Positions 24,300 through 32,498 of a DNA stretch of 32,778 nt are shown here, piece by piece (the first letter of the stretch is position 1; every line of letters starts with the position of its first letter). The position numbers and the translations under genes are program-made. The notes under the pieces are model-generated. The model worked only from the letters and a program-made list of their open reading frames with translations, searched no databases and was not told the DNA's origin. This stretch comes from Clostridia bacterium (GTDB lineage Bacteria; Bacillota; Clostridia; Christensenellales; Maliibacteriaceae). The DNA is taken from the NCBI GenBank assembly GCA_017431145.1, contig JAFRLQ010000097.1, positions 1 through 32,778 of the forward strand. Reading direction: 5' to 3'.

Positions 24300-25847
24300 G
24301 TGGGAAAAGCATATTTTATGGGGATCGATACGGGGACCAATTCCAGCAAGGGCGTTCTGATCGATGCGCAGGGGACTGTCCTCGGACTGCATACGACTTC
24401 ACACGCCATGGAAAACCCGCGTCCGAATTATTATGAACATGACGCAGACCGCGACTGGTGGGGCGATTTCTGTACGATCAGCCGGGCGCTGATCGAGAAG
24501 ACGGGCGTGGACCCGAAGGATATCAGGGCGGTCGGACTCAGCGCGCTCGGCGCGGACTGCCTGCCGGTGGATGAGAACTGCCGTCCGCTGCGCAAGGCGA
24601 TCCTGTACGGGATCGACGCCCGCGCGGTAAAGGAGATGGAACAGCTGACGGAACTCTACGGGGAAGAGCAGATCCGCGCATGGTACGGGCGTCCGCTCTG
24701 CTCCAGCGACGTCATGCCCAAGATCCTCTGGATCAAGAACAACGAGCCGGAGATCTACGCAAAGACGCATAAATTTCTGACCGGATCGAGCTTTCTTGCC
24801 GCGAAGCTGACCGGGAATTATGTCGTGGACCGTTTTCTGGGCCTCGCCAGCTTCAATCCGCTGTATGATCCGAAAACCTGGAAGCCGGTGCCTGAGCTGT
24901 GCGCGCCGGTGTGCAGGCCGGACCAGCTTGCGGAGATCCGTGAAGCGGCGGATCTCGCGGGCACCGTGACGGCGGAGGCTGCCAGGGAAACTGGTCTCGC
25001 CGAAGGGACACCGGTCATTACCGGCACGGATGATTCCGGTGCGGAAGCCATCAGCTGCGGGGTCGTGGAACCCGGGAAGATGATGCTCCAGCTGGGATCA
25101 TCGGTCTATATGATCCTTGGAACGGAGACACTGGTGGACGATGAAAGACTGTGGCGCGAGGAATTCATCGTGCCCGGGCTCTGTGATATTTCCGCCGGCA
25201 CCAACGCCGCGGGGAGCCTGACGAAATGGTTTCGGGACGTCCTGTTCCCGGACGCGGTATCACTCGAGAAAGAGGGCGGACCCGACGCGTATGAGACCAT
25301 GCTGAAGGGCGTCGGAGAGATCCCGCCCGGAAGCGACGGGCTGATCACGCTCCCGTATTTTGCCGGCGAACGTACGCCGGTCAACGATCCTGACGCGCGC
25401 GGGGTCCTGTTCGGACTGACGCTCGGACATACGCGCGCGCATCTTTACAGGAGCGCGCTTGAATCGGTCGGTTTTTCCATCATGCAGCAGATCCGTCTGA
25501 TGGAATCCCATCCGGAGGTGAAGCTTGACCGTATCATCGCGGTGGGCGGAGGGACCCTGAATCCCGTCTGGATGCAGATCATCACGGATATTCTGGGGAG
25601 AAGCGTCGCAACGCCGGAGCAGACGGTCGGCGCCTGCTACGGGGACGCCATGATGGCCGCTCTCGGCATCCGGTGGGAAGGATTTGAGTCCTATGCGGAT
25701 CTGACGAAGCTGATCCGCACGGGGAAGGTCTATGAGCCGGATCCGGCCGCGCATGAAAAATACAAGGCATATCAGCGGATCTACGACGAACTGTATCCCG
25801 CGACGGCTGAGCTGGCACACGCTGCCTCCAGACTGGCCGTGGAATGA
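24300..25847 (+). CDS. FGGY-family carbohydrate kinase (xylulokinase-like)
   Basis: A 515-residue two-domain sugar kinase. The N-terminal phosphate-binding motif is MGIDTGTNSSKGVLID. The domain II signature spans VITGTDDSGAEAISCGV, LPYFAGERTPV and RSALESVGFSIMQQI, and the nucleotide loop is VGGGTLNPVWMQI. GTG at 24,300 is preferred because AAAGGAG lies eight bases upstream; an ATG at 24,282 overlaps the HAD stop and has that site inside it. Substrate is uncertain: xylulose-type ketoses are commonest for the subgroup. It is the last gene of the plus-strand operon and is followed by a terminator. Confidence 0.88.
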   Translation: MGKAYFMGIDTGTNSSKGVLIDAQGTVLGLHTTSHAMENPRPNYYEHDADRDWWGDFCTISRALIEKTGVDPKDIRAVGLSALGADCLPVDENCRPLRKAILYGIDARAVKEMEQLTELYGEEQIRAWYGRPLCSSDVMPKILWIKNNEPEIYAKTHKFLTGSSFLAAKLTGNYVVDRFLGLASFNPLYDPKTWKPVPELCAPVCRPDQLAEIREAADLAGTVTAEAARETGLAEGTPVITGTDDSGAEAISCGVVEPGKMMLQLGSSVYMILGTETLVDDERLWREEFIVPGLCDISAGTNAAGSLTKWFRDVLFPDAVSLEKEGGPDAYETMLKGVGEIPPGSDGLITLPYFAGERTPVNDPDARGVLFGLTLGHTRAHLYRSALESVGFSIMQQIRLMESHPEVKLDRIIAVGGGTLNPVWMQIITDILGRSVATPEQTVGACYGDAMMAALGIRWEGFESYADLTKLIRTGKVYEPDPAAHEKYKAYQRIYDELYPATAELAHAASRLAVE

Positions 25848-25869
25848 TCTGCCGAATACGGCATGCAGA

Positions 25870-25905
25870 AGACCCGGGAAGCATAGCGCTTGCCCAGGTC
25901 TTTCA
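25870..25905. terminator. Bidirectional terminator between convergent operons
   Basis: AGACCCGGG (25,870-25,878) pairs with CCCAGGTCT (25,893-25,901) with one mismatch, and flanking CAGA/TCTG bases extend the dyad. A T-rich run follows on the plus strand. It lies between the FGGY kinase and the oppositely directed class II aldolase gene. Confidence 0.7.
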
Positions 25906-25935
25906 TTCTGCGTATCGGTATGTGCCGGCGATCCG

Positions 25936-26577
25936 TTACGGCTGACGGTAGTTGCTTCTCGGCGCGCTTTCTGCTGCGATCTCCTCCGTGGAAAGCAGAT
26001 GGACAGGCCCGACTGCCCGGGCGGCGAGGTAGGTCTTGGCTGCCTCCTCCAGGTAGACGGCGCTGTGAAGGGCTTCCTCGAGATCTTTCCCGAACGCGAT
26101 GACGCCGTGATTTCTGAGGATGACCGCAAGCGCGTCACCGCAGTGATCGACGGTCAGCTTTCCCATGCCTTCATCCGAAGAAATGGTGAAGGGCGCCACG
26201 GGGACTGCGGTGCGGCAGGCATCCAGCACGGTCACCAGACACCCGGGCATTTCATCCTCCACCAGGCCGACCGCGGTCGCGTACGGCTGATGGGTATGGA
26301 TGACCGCGTTGACTTCCGGTTTGTGCCGGAAGATATACAGAAGAGCGAGCATATCCGAGGAGGGACGGCGGTTTCCGTCGAGGGTTTTTCCGTTCTCATC
26401 GACGAGTACGATGTCCTCAGGCTGCATGGTCTCATAGGCCATTGCCGAAGGGGTGATCAGAAAGTTTCCGCATGGCATCCGCATGGAAACATTCCCGCCC
26501 GACAGGGAGATCAGCTGATACTGCAGCATGGTCAGTGCCGCACGGATCATTTCGCGGCGTTCCTTTTCATATTTCAT
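25936..26577 (-). CDS. Class II aldolase / L-ribulose-5-phosphate 4-epimerase family (AraD/UlaF-like)
   Basis: A 213-residue cytoplasmic enzyme of the class II aldolase fold. Motifs are SGGNVSMR for phosphate binding, TPSAMAYE, PSSDM, the zinc ligand pair in VIHTHQPYATAV and the third ligand in LRNHGV. The family includes L-ribulose-5-phosphate 4-epimerases and L-fuculose- or rhamnulose-phosphate aldolases, which cannot be told apart by motif alone. The neighbours (UlaE-like epimerase, LyxK-like kinase) favour conversion of L-ribulose 5-phosphate to D-xylulose 5-phosphate. It overlaps the UlaE-like gene by 11 bases and is last in its operon. Confidence 0.85.
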   Translation of the reverse strand: MKYEKERREMIRAALTMLQYQLISLSGGNVSMRMPCGNFLITPSAMAYETMQPEDIVLVDENGKTLDGNRRPSSDMLALLYIFRHKPEVNAVIHTHQPYATAVGLVEDEMPGCLVTVLDACRTAVPVAPFTISSDEGMGKLTVDHCGDALAVILRNHGVIAFGKDLEEALHSAVYLEEAAKTYLAARAVGPVHLLSTEEIAAESAPRSNYRQP

Positions 26578-27415
26578 CCTTCATTCCCCTTTCAAAACGG
26601 ACCGAACGTTCCGTCGTTTTCAGATAATCGAGGTGTTCCCGTATGATGTGCTCTCCGTTCGGATCCTGCTCGTACCAGAGCTCCACGAGGACCGGCGCAT
26701 GAAAATCCAGTTCCGCGAGGCATCGGTAGACTCCAACAAAATCGAGCGTGCCGGTACCGATCGGAAGGTTGAAGCAGGTGTGCGGATTGGCATCCCGGAT
26801 GTGAAGACCGAGCATATGGCCTCTGGCGAGCGTCAGTTCGGAAACGGGATCCAGTCCGGCAGTCACAAGATTTGCCGCATCCGGATAGACGTGCAGAACG
26901 GGAGAGCCGATCTCGCGGACGAGTTCCATGGCTTTGCGGACGGACGTGATATGGCTTTCGACAGGCTCGATCCCGAGCAGGATCCCGCTGCGTTCCGCGA
27001 GAACGGCTGCTCGGGCAAGACCGTCGCGGTAGCGCTTACGGCTTTCTTCCGTGCTCGGTTCGTACCAGACGTCGTATCCCGCGACTTGCAGGACACGGAT
27101 CCCGGTGTCGGCGCAGAAGCGGACCGCCTTGCGCATCAGGTCCATGGATGTTTTGCGGAGCGTCTCGTCCGCGCTCCCCATGGGAAAACGCCTCTGCCCG
27201 CTGAAACACGCGGAATAGACCTGAACGCCGCTGTCGGAAGCAGCGCGCTGAAAGGAGAGCCGCTGCGACCGATCCCATTCCAGCCGGGACAGACGCTCAT
27301 CGCTCTCGTCCAGACTGAGTTCGAAATTATCGTATCCCGCACGCGCGGCATGATCCAGAAGATCCGGCAGTGGCCGCTTATACAGTGCTTTTTCGTAGAT
27401 CCCGTATCTGTACAT
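26567..27415 (-). CDS. ulaE: L-xylulose-5-phosphate 3-epimerase-like protein (UlaE/SgbU)
   Basis: A 282-residue TIM-barrel enzyme strongly resembling E. coli UlaE/SgbU: LGIYEKAL-type start (YGIYEKALYKRPL), FELSLDESDERLSRLEWDRSQRL, FSGQRRFPMGS, VLQVAGYDVWYE, RKRYRDGLARA, VYPDAANL and NLPIGTGTLDF. UlaE converts L-xylulose 5-phosphate to L-ribulose 5-phosphate. The start at 27,415 is where the family alignment begins, five bases beyond the ribulose-phosphate epimerase stop. An upstream in-frame ATG at 27,541 would overlap that gene and is rejected. Confidence 0.9.
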   Translation of the reverse strand: MYRYGIYEKALYKRPLPDLLDHAARAGYDNFELSLDESDERLSRLEWDRSQRLSFQRAASDSGVQVYSACFSGQRRFPMGSADETLRKTSMDLMRKAVRFCADTGIRVLQVAGYDVWYEPSTEESRKRYRDGLARAAVLAERSGILLGIEPVESHITSVRKAMELVREIGSPVLHVYPDAANLVTAGLDPVSELTLARGHMLGLHIRDANPHTCFNLPIGTGTLDFVGVYRCLAELDFHAPVLVELWYEQDPNGEHIIREHLDYLKTTERSVRFERGMKDEI

Positions 27416-27419
27416 CTGT

Positions 27420-28079
27420 CTATCGCTCCCGGTTTTTCGCGTCTTCGGCGATTTTGCAGAAGGACCGGACCGCTTCGGCCGGATCATCGGCACTGAAAAC
27501 GGCACGGCCCATGACGGCGCAGTCTGCGCCTGCAGCCGCAACCGAAGGAAGGATCTCCGCGGTAATGCCTCCGTCCGTCCAGAGTTCGACGGAGGATGGG
27601 AGAAGGGAACGGAGACGCCGGATCCGCGTGATGCTGTAGGGCTTGAAACGGATCCCGTTCCGGTCGGATTCGTTGGTCAGCAGGAGCACATAACGGACCA
27701 GATCCAGATACGGCATGACGTTTTCGACCGGCGTTCCGTAATTCAGAGCGAGACCGGGGATCATACCGTACTGCAGGATCAGATTCAGCGCCCGGGACGG
27801 ATAAAGGGTCGATTCCAGATGAACGGCGATCTTTCTGACGCCGCATTCGGCCAGCTCCGCGATATAGCTTTCCGGATCGGTGACCATCAGATGCGCATCC
27901 ATTTCCGCGTCGGTAAACGCAGACAGGGCACGCACGGTATCGGGTCCGAACGTGATGCCGGGGCTGAAGTTGCCGTCTTCAATATCCAGATGCAGAACGC
28001 CCGCGGGGCGCACCCGGGCCGCCTGGCGCCCAAGGTCCGCAAGGTTGCTGCTTGCAAGAGAGGGAAGCACCTGAAACAT
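27420..28079 (-). CDS. rpe: Ribulose-phosphate 3-epimerase family protein
   Basis: A 219-residue TIM-barrel protein of the Rpe family. It keeps the active-site positions HLDIEDGNF (first His and Asp), DAHLMV and TDGGI with the second Asp. The second motif normally reads MDGHFVPN; here it is EDGNFSPG, so it is a divergent member. Rpe interconverts D-ribulose 5-phosphate and D-xylulose 5-phosphate, which would link this module to the pentose-phosphate pathway. An allulose-6-phosphate or other ketose-phosphate epimerase is possible. AAAGGA precedes the ATG; the gene is 14 bases after the LyxK-like stop. Confidence 0.87.
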   Translation of the reverse strand: MFQVLPSLASSNLADLGRQAARVRPAGVLHLDIEDGNFSPGITFGPDTVRALSAFTDAEMDAHLMVTDPESYIAELAECGVRKIAVHLESTLYPSRALNLILQYGMIPGLALNYGTPVENVMPYLDLVRYVLLLTNESDRNGIRFKPYSITRIRRLRSLLPSSVELWTDGGITAEILPSVAAAGADCAVMGRAVFSADDPAEAVRSFCKIAEDAKNRER

Positions 28080-28093
28080 GCTTATTAATCCTT

Positions 28094-29590
28094 TCAGCTG
28101 TGGAATACATCCAGCGCTTTCAGCGCTTTTTCATAGAGACGGAATTTTCTGCGGTAGACCGGTACCGCTTCGGGATCGGGTTCGTAGACCCTGCGGATCC
28201 TGGTCATGGCATTTACTGCCGCCTGATAATCGCTGAACAGTCCGCATCCGACCCCTGCGGCCATTGCCGCGCCGAGCGCACTCAGCTCGTCTCCCTCCGG
28301 GATCTCCATCGGGATACCGACCGCATCTGCCATCATCTGCGACCATACCTCGGAACGGATCAGTCCGCCGGAGAGACGGGCTTTGGAGAACGTGTTGCCG
28401 CCTTCCATCAGCCTTCGCACATGGAAGACGGAGGAGAAGACGACGCCCTCATAGACCGCGCGGAGCATGTGCTGCTGCGTGGAATATGCGCTGACATTCA
28501 AGAAGCAGGCTTTTGCGTCCGGATGCGTCGCGGATGAGAACAGATAGGGGACAAACACAACATCGGATTCGTCCGGAGAGACGGAGTCGACGATGCGGTT
28601 GCAGGAGGAATACACTTCTTTGCCGGAGGAATCCAGTTTTGAAAGCTCCCGGAGATACCAGTCCAGATTGCTCGCGGATGTCGGCGTGGATTCTTCCACC
28701 AGATAATGTCCCGGAAGGAAGGCGCAGGAAACGGAGTTCGTGCTCTCGCCGTACCCGTACCGCAGCTGCGTGTCCAGATATTCGTTGATGGACCAGGTGC
28801 CCGCGATCATGCAGGCGGTTTTCCCGTCCAGGATCCCGCTAGCCAGAAGACCGGCGTCTACATCGAACATCGATCCGGTCACGGGCGTGCCGGGTTTCAG
28901 GCCGGTTTCAAGCGCCGCCGCTTCGGTGACGGTCCCGCATGCATCCGTACAGGAAAGACACGGCGGTGCCATATCGAAGCAGTCTCCAATGTCAAGAAGC
29001 CGGAACAGTTCTCTGTCGTAAGCGAGCGTATGGAGATTCATCAGTCCGGCGGAGGAAGCTTCCGTGATCTCGCTCGTAAACTCTCCGGTCAGACGGAGAC
29101 GGATATAATCCTTGATCCCGAGGAACCATCTGGCCTGCCGGACGAGTTCGGGGGAATGATGTTTCAGCCAGGAAAGCAGGACGGAGGTCTGTGCAGACCA
29201 CAGCCCCTGATGATTCAGGGCGAAGACCTGTTCCTCGATACCGTTTTTCCGGAGCTCATTGACCATGGACTGCGCTCTCGAATCCGTGGAGACGATGGCC
29301 GGTCCGACCGGATCGCCGCGGTCATCCGCCAGCAGAATCCCGTTCCCGTAACCGGTGACGCCGATCCCGAAGATCGCGGAAGGATCGATCCCGCTCTTTT
29401 CGATGGTTTCACGGATCACGATACAGTTGGATTTCCAGATCTCCGCGGGATCCCGCTCCACGTATCCGACCGACGAAGTACGGATGGGAACGCTTCGTCC
29501 GGAGGAGGCGATCAGTTGGCCGTCGGCGGAGAACAGCGCTGCCTTGATGACGCTGCCGCCGTTATCGATACCCAGCAGATATTTTTTCAT
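28094..29590 (-). CDS. lyxK: FGGY-family kinase, L-xylulose kinase-like (LyxK)
   Basis: A 498-residue sugar kinase. It resembles E. coli LyxK in LGIDNGGSVIKAALF, GYVERDPAEIW, GIGVTGYGNGI, SLL-WLK-type segment VLLSWLKHHSPE, GLKPGTPVTGSMFDV and VEESTPTSASNLDWY. The C-terminal half has the expected ATPase loop (ARLSGGLIRSEVW). LyxK phosphorylates L-xylulose at C5. It is first in a four-gene operon that could take L-xylulose through L-xylulose 5-phosphate and L-ribulose 5-phosphate to D-xylulose 5-phosphate. Its promoter is a perfect consensus with an operator-like motif at the start site. Confidence 0.87.
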   Translation of the reverse strand: MKKYLLGIDNGGSVIKAALFSADGQLIASSGRSVPIRTSSVGYVERDPAEIWKSNCIVIRETIEKSGIDPSAIFGIGVTGYGNGILLADDRGDPVGPAIVSTDSRAQSMVNELRKNGIEEQVFALNHQGLWSAQTSVLLSWLKHHSPELVRQARWFLGIKDYIRLRLTGEFTSEITEASSAGLMNLHTLAYDRELFRLLDIGDCFDMAPPCLSCTDACGTVTEAAALETGLKPGTPVTGSMFDVDAGLLASGILDGKTACMIAGTWSINEYLDTQLRYGYGESTNSVSCAFLPGHYLVEESTPTSASNLDWYLRELSKLDSSGKEVYSSCNRIVDSVSPDESDVVFVPYLFSSATHPDAKACFLNVSAYSTQQHMLRAVYEGVVFSSVFHVRRLMEGGNTFSKARLSGGLIRSEVWSQMMADAVGIPMEIPEGDELSALGAAMAAGVGCGLFSDYQAAVNAMTRIRRVYEPDPEAVPVYRRKFRLYEKALKALDVFHS

Positions 29591-29625
29591 ATTATCACCC
29601 GTTGAATATGCAAGTATCGGAAAAT

Positions 29626-29638
29626 TTCATACCAATTT
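29626..29638 (-). promoter_or_regulatory. Operator-like motif, site E (AAATTGGTATGAA)
   Basis: The plus strand reads TTCATACCAATTTTGA at 29,626-29,641, the exact complement of site A. It lies 12 bases downstream of the -10 box of the lyxK promoter, at about the transcription start, as expected for a repressor site. Confidence 0.65.
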
Positions 29639-29649
29639 TGACTAATCAA

Positions 29650-29678
29650 ATTATACGGGAAGACCCCATACGTGTCAA
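29650..29678 (-). promoter_or_regulatory. Consensus promoter of the lyxK operon
   Basis: On the minus strand, TTGACA (29,678-29,673) and TATAAT (29,655-29,650) are separated by 17 bases: a perfect sigma-A consensus. A promoter this strong normally requires repression, consistent with the operator-like site next to it. Confidence 0.9.
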
Positions 29679-29946
29679 TTCCTCACGGATGGTTCTAAGG
29701 TCCGTTTCCGGTGAAGCGCGGCAGGATCCGCGGACGGAACGGGATCCCGGATACGCTGATCCGTGACGCGCAGGTTGAAAAGACAGGCGCGTTGCAGTAT
29801 GCTCTATCCAGTGACGATCAATCCTTTCGCCGGCATTTCGGGATCATCCGTACTGCAGGGCGGAAGGGTTATGATACCGGACCGGGATACGAAGGACCCG
29901 CGGAACGGTCCGAAACACGATGACAGGGCGGAGGAAAGGAAAAAAG
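29679..29946. other. Intergenic stretch without a recognisable gene
   Basis: GC-rich sequence between the divergent lyxK promoter and the HD-domain gene. Short open frames exist but have no ribosome binding site or family resemblance. I see no operator motif, hairpin or RNA gene. Confidence 0.4.
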
Positions 29947-30513
29947 ATGGATAAACTGACACTTGAGAAGGCAAAAGAGATCAATTCGACGATGGTCACC
30001 GAGGAGCATCTGCTTCTGCATGCCGCGAACGTGTCCGCTGCCATGGGCGCGATGGCGGATCATTTCGGCGCGGATAAAGAGCACTGGGAAGCGGTCGGCT
30101 GGCTGCACGATTATGATTATGAGAAGTATCCCGATGAGCATCTGCAGCACACGGAGAAACCCCTGCGCGAACTCGGCGTTCCGGAAGAGGACATCCGCGC
30201 GATCCTGTCGCACGGATACGGGATCTGTTCGGACGTGAAACCGCTCTCCGATCTGGAAAAGAGCCTGTTCGCCGTGGATGAACTCACGGGCATCGTGCAG
30301 GCGGCAGCGAGGATGCGGCCGAACGGGATCACGGATATGGAAACCAAGAGCTTCATGAAGAAGTGGAAGGACAAGAGATTTGCCGCCAAATGCGACCGTC
30401 CGCTGATCCTGAAGGGATGCGAAATGCTCGGCATGGATATCAGGGATGTCGCGGAGATCGTGATCGAAGGAATGAAGGCGCATGCGGAGGAACTGCAGCT
30501 CGCCGGGAACTGA
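29947..30513 (+). CDS. HD-domain phosphohydrolase-like protein
   Basis: A 188-residue protein with an HD domain. A first His lies in EEHLLLHAANVSAA, the HD pair in VGWLHDYDYEKYPDEH, a further His in HTEKPL and in LSHGYGI, and the last Asp in LFAVDELTG. These are the expected metal ligands of the HD superfamily, which cleaves phosphoesters of nucleotides or other compounds. The substrate is unknown; similar short HD proteins occur widely in Clostridia. ATG at 29,947 is used because it follows an AGGAAAGG region; an upstream in-frame start at 29,920 is less likely. Confidence 0.85.
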   Translation: MDKLTLEKAKEINSTMVTEEHLLLHAANVSAAMGAMADHFGADKEHWEAVGWLHDYDYEKYPDEHLQHTEKPLRELGVPEEDIRAILSHGYGICSDVKPLSDLEKSLFAVDELTGIVQAAARMRPNGITDMETKSFMKKWKDKRFAAKCDRPLILKGCEMLGMDIRDVAEIVIEGMKAHAEELQLAGN

Positions 30514-30607
30514 TGCGGAATGACGCGGTTCTTTCCGGCTCCGGCAGGATCGCCAGGGCGGACCGGGACGGCGTAAGCGAAGCAGAAGCATGTCTGAAGA
30601 CGTACTG

Positions 30608-31627
30608 ATGAAAAGGTTTTTCAAAAGTTCATTCGCCCTGCTGATGACGGCGGGGCTTCTTATGCTGTGCGGCTGTTCCGTGAAAAACATCGTGCAGAAG
30701 GATACTGTTTTCGCTCTCGATACGGTGATCGATCTGACGGTCTGCGCGCCGGACCGGAAGGCTTTGACCGGGGCGGAGACGGCTCTTCTAAACTGGGAAA
30801 AAAAGTTTTCCGCCGCGGATGAAAACAGCGAGATCGGGAAACTGAACGGGGGAGATCCGGCGGCGCTTTCCGCCGAGACGCTGGAACTTCTTTTGGATGC
30901 GGTCGCGATCGCGGAAGAGACAGACGGCGCGTTCAATCCGGCGCTGAAGCCGGTCGTTTCAGCGTGGGGATTTCTGAACGGCGATTACAGAGTCCCGCCG
31001 GAGGAGGAGATCCGGACGCTCCTTCCGCTGACGGATTACCGGCAGATCCTGATTTCGGACGGACAGGTTTTTCTTCCGGAAGGCCAGCAGATCGATCTCG
31101 GCGGCATCGCCAAGGGATGGATCGGGAAAAAGCTCGCGGAGGATCTGTCGGAAGCAGGCGTCCGCAGCGCACTGATCAATCTGGGCGGGAATATCCATGC
31201 GGTCGGGACGAAGCCGGACGGCAGCTTCTGGCGGATCGGCATCAAGGACCCTTCCGGGGACGGCGTGGCAGGCGTTTACCTTGCCGCGGATGAGGCGGTC
31301 ATCACATCCGGAGGATATGAAAGATTTTTTGAACAGGACGGGATCACGTACATCCATATCCTGGATCCGGATACGGGACGCCCTGCAGGGAGCGATTTGC
31401 TTTCCGCGACGGTGATCGGCGGCGACGGAACCCGATGTGACGGATTGTCCACCGCCCTGTTTGTGATGGGCCGGGAAAAGGCTGTGGATTTCTGGAGAAA
31501 CCGCGGGGATTTTGACATGATCCTGATCATGAAGGACCGCATTCTGATCACGGAAGGGATCCGGGACCGGTTTACGCCTGAGGGAACCGATGCCCGTTCG
31601 CTGGAAATACTGACCGGAAGCAAATAG
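30608..31627 (+). CDS. apbE: FAD:protein FMN transferase, ApbE-family lipoprotein
   Basis: A 339-residue exported protein. The start at 30,608 gives a clean lipoprotein signal (MKRFFKSSFALLMTAGLLML then C-G-C, lipidated Cys at residue 23). An ATG at 30,590 would add six residues, and neither has a strong ribosome binding site. Family blocks are FALDTVIDLTV, EKKFSAADENSEIGKLN, DLGGIAKGWIGKKLAEDL, ALINLGGNIHAVG, ITSGGYERFF, HILDPDTGRPA and CDGLSTALFVMG. ApbE transfers FMN to a Ser/Thr of extracytoplasmic flavoproteins such as RnfG/NqrC or fumarate-reductase-like proteins. No flavinylated partner is seen in the window. Confidence 0.92.
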   Translation: MKRFFKSSFALLMTAGLLMLCGCSVKNIVQKDTVFALDTVIDLTVCAPDRKALTGAETALLNWEKKFSAADENSEIGKLNGGDPAALSAETLELLLDAVAIAEETDGAFNPALKPVVSAWGFLNGDYRVPPEEEIRTLLPLTDYRQILISDGQVFLPEGQQIDLGGIAKGWIGKKLAEDLSEAGVRSALINLGGNIHAVGTKPDGSFWRIGIKDPSGDGVAGVYLAADEAVITSGGYERFFEQDGITYIHILDPDTGRPAGSDLLSATVIGGDGTRCDGLSTALFVMGREKAVDFWRNRGDFDMILIMKDRILITEGIRDRFTPEGTDARSLEILTGSK

Positions 31628-31642
31628 AAAGGACAGATCTGA

Positions 31643-32194
31643 TACGGCGCGGGGGCATGCCTGTCGGTCCGCTGTTTTACGCATTTCGATCCCAATGATC
31701 CAACAAAAGACATCGGCTATAAGCTTTCTCCTGGTCAGTTGGTCTATTACCGGGATGAGTCCGCATACCGGGAGAATTATTACCATATCCAGGACACCTT
31801 CGTAATCATGGACATCGCCGCCAAGTCCGGTTATATCGTCCGGGCGGACTGCAGCAAGCTCTATAACCAGCAGGACCCCGCCCTGGATTTGAGGTCCATC
31901 GACTACGACCACATGGGCGGCGAAGAGTATATCGCTTATGTGCGGAACATCGCGGAACAGACCTTCGGCAAGGAGAATGTAAAGGACGTGGACGTGAACG
32001 CAGTCTACGACGGCAACTACTGCACCATCGACCCCTACATGACCGACGGCCGCTGGTATGAGTTCTTCTTCGAGGGCGGCATGCTCACCGAGATCCAGCA
32101 CTTCGCTACCGAGCGCAGCAACGTCTGCGGCTGGGCCGCCGACAGCCTCTATGTCAACACCATCACCGGCGAAGAATTCTACGAGGAATGGTAA
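31643..32194 (+). pseudogene. Headless open frame, C-terminal part of an unrecognised protein
   Basis: The frame is open from a TGA at 31,640 to the stop at 32,194 (183 codons). It contains no ATG with a ribosome binding site near its beginning; the first candidate start is a TTG at 31,739 without one. The sequence is compositionally clean coding DNA, rich in Tyr, Asp and Gly (for example YNQQDPALDLRSIDYDHMGG and YDGNYCTIDPYMTDGRWYEF). I do not recognise the family. It looks like a gene that has lost its 5' part at or near 31,640-31,690, right after apbE. The other possibility is an intact gene with an unusual start. Confidence 0.6.
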
Positions 32195-32209
32195 CTCTGT
32201 TTAACGCAG

Positions 32210-32245
32210 CAGCCCGCGCAGATTCCTCCCTGCGCGGGCTGTTTT
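32210..32245 (+). terminator. Strong intrinsic terminator after the headless frame
   Basis: A perfect 12-base stem, arms CAGCCCGCGCAG (32,210-32,221) and CTGCGCGGGCTG (32,230-32,241) with an eight-base loop, is followed by TTTT. It starts 16 bases after the stop at 32,194. Confidence 0.9.
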
Positions 32246-32259
32246 CGCAATCAGCATTT

Positions 32260-32300
32260 AGCGGAGCGAGCATTATCATGATGCGCGCTTCGCTTTTTTT
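32260..32300 (+). terminator. Second intrinsic terminator in tandem
   Basis: AGCGGAGCGAGCAT (32,260-32,273) pairs with ATGCGCGCTTCGCT (32,281-32,294) with one mismatch and one G-T pair; seven T residues follow. It stands 15 bases after the first terminator. The stretch from here to the sigma-factor gene at 32,499 holds only AT-rich promoter-like sequence (TTGAAT near 32,386 and TATAATAA near 32,406). Confidence 0.8.
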
Positions 32301-32498
32301 ATTGCAACAGTCTGCCTTATGCTGCAGGAATTCCTCCATGGTTGAAAACGAGTTGTGTTATCTGTATAAAAAGTTGATCTAGTAGTTGAATATATGTCCT
32401 TGGTTTATAATAATGCCACATAAAGGGAACTTTTGAGGATGCTTATGCGACTATAGGGTAGAATGATCATTCCAAGACGAACAAAGAGAGGATAGAAC

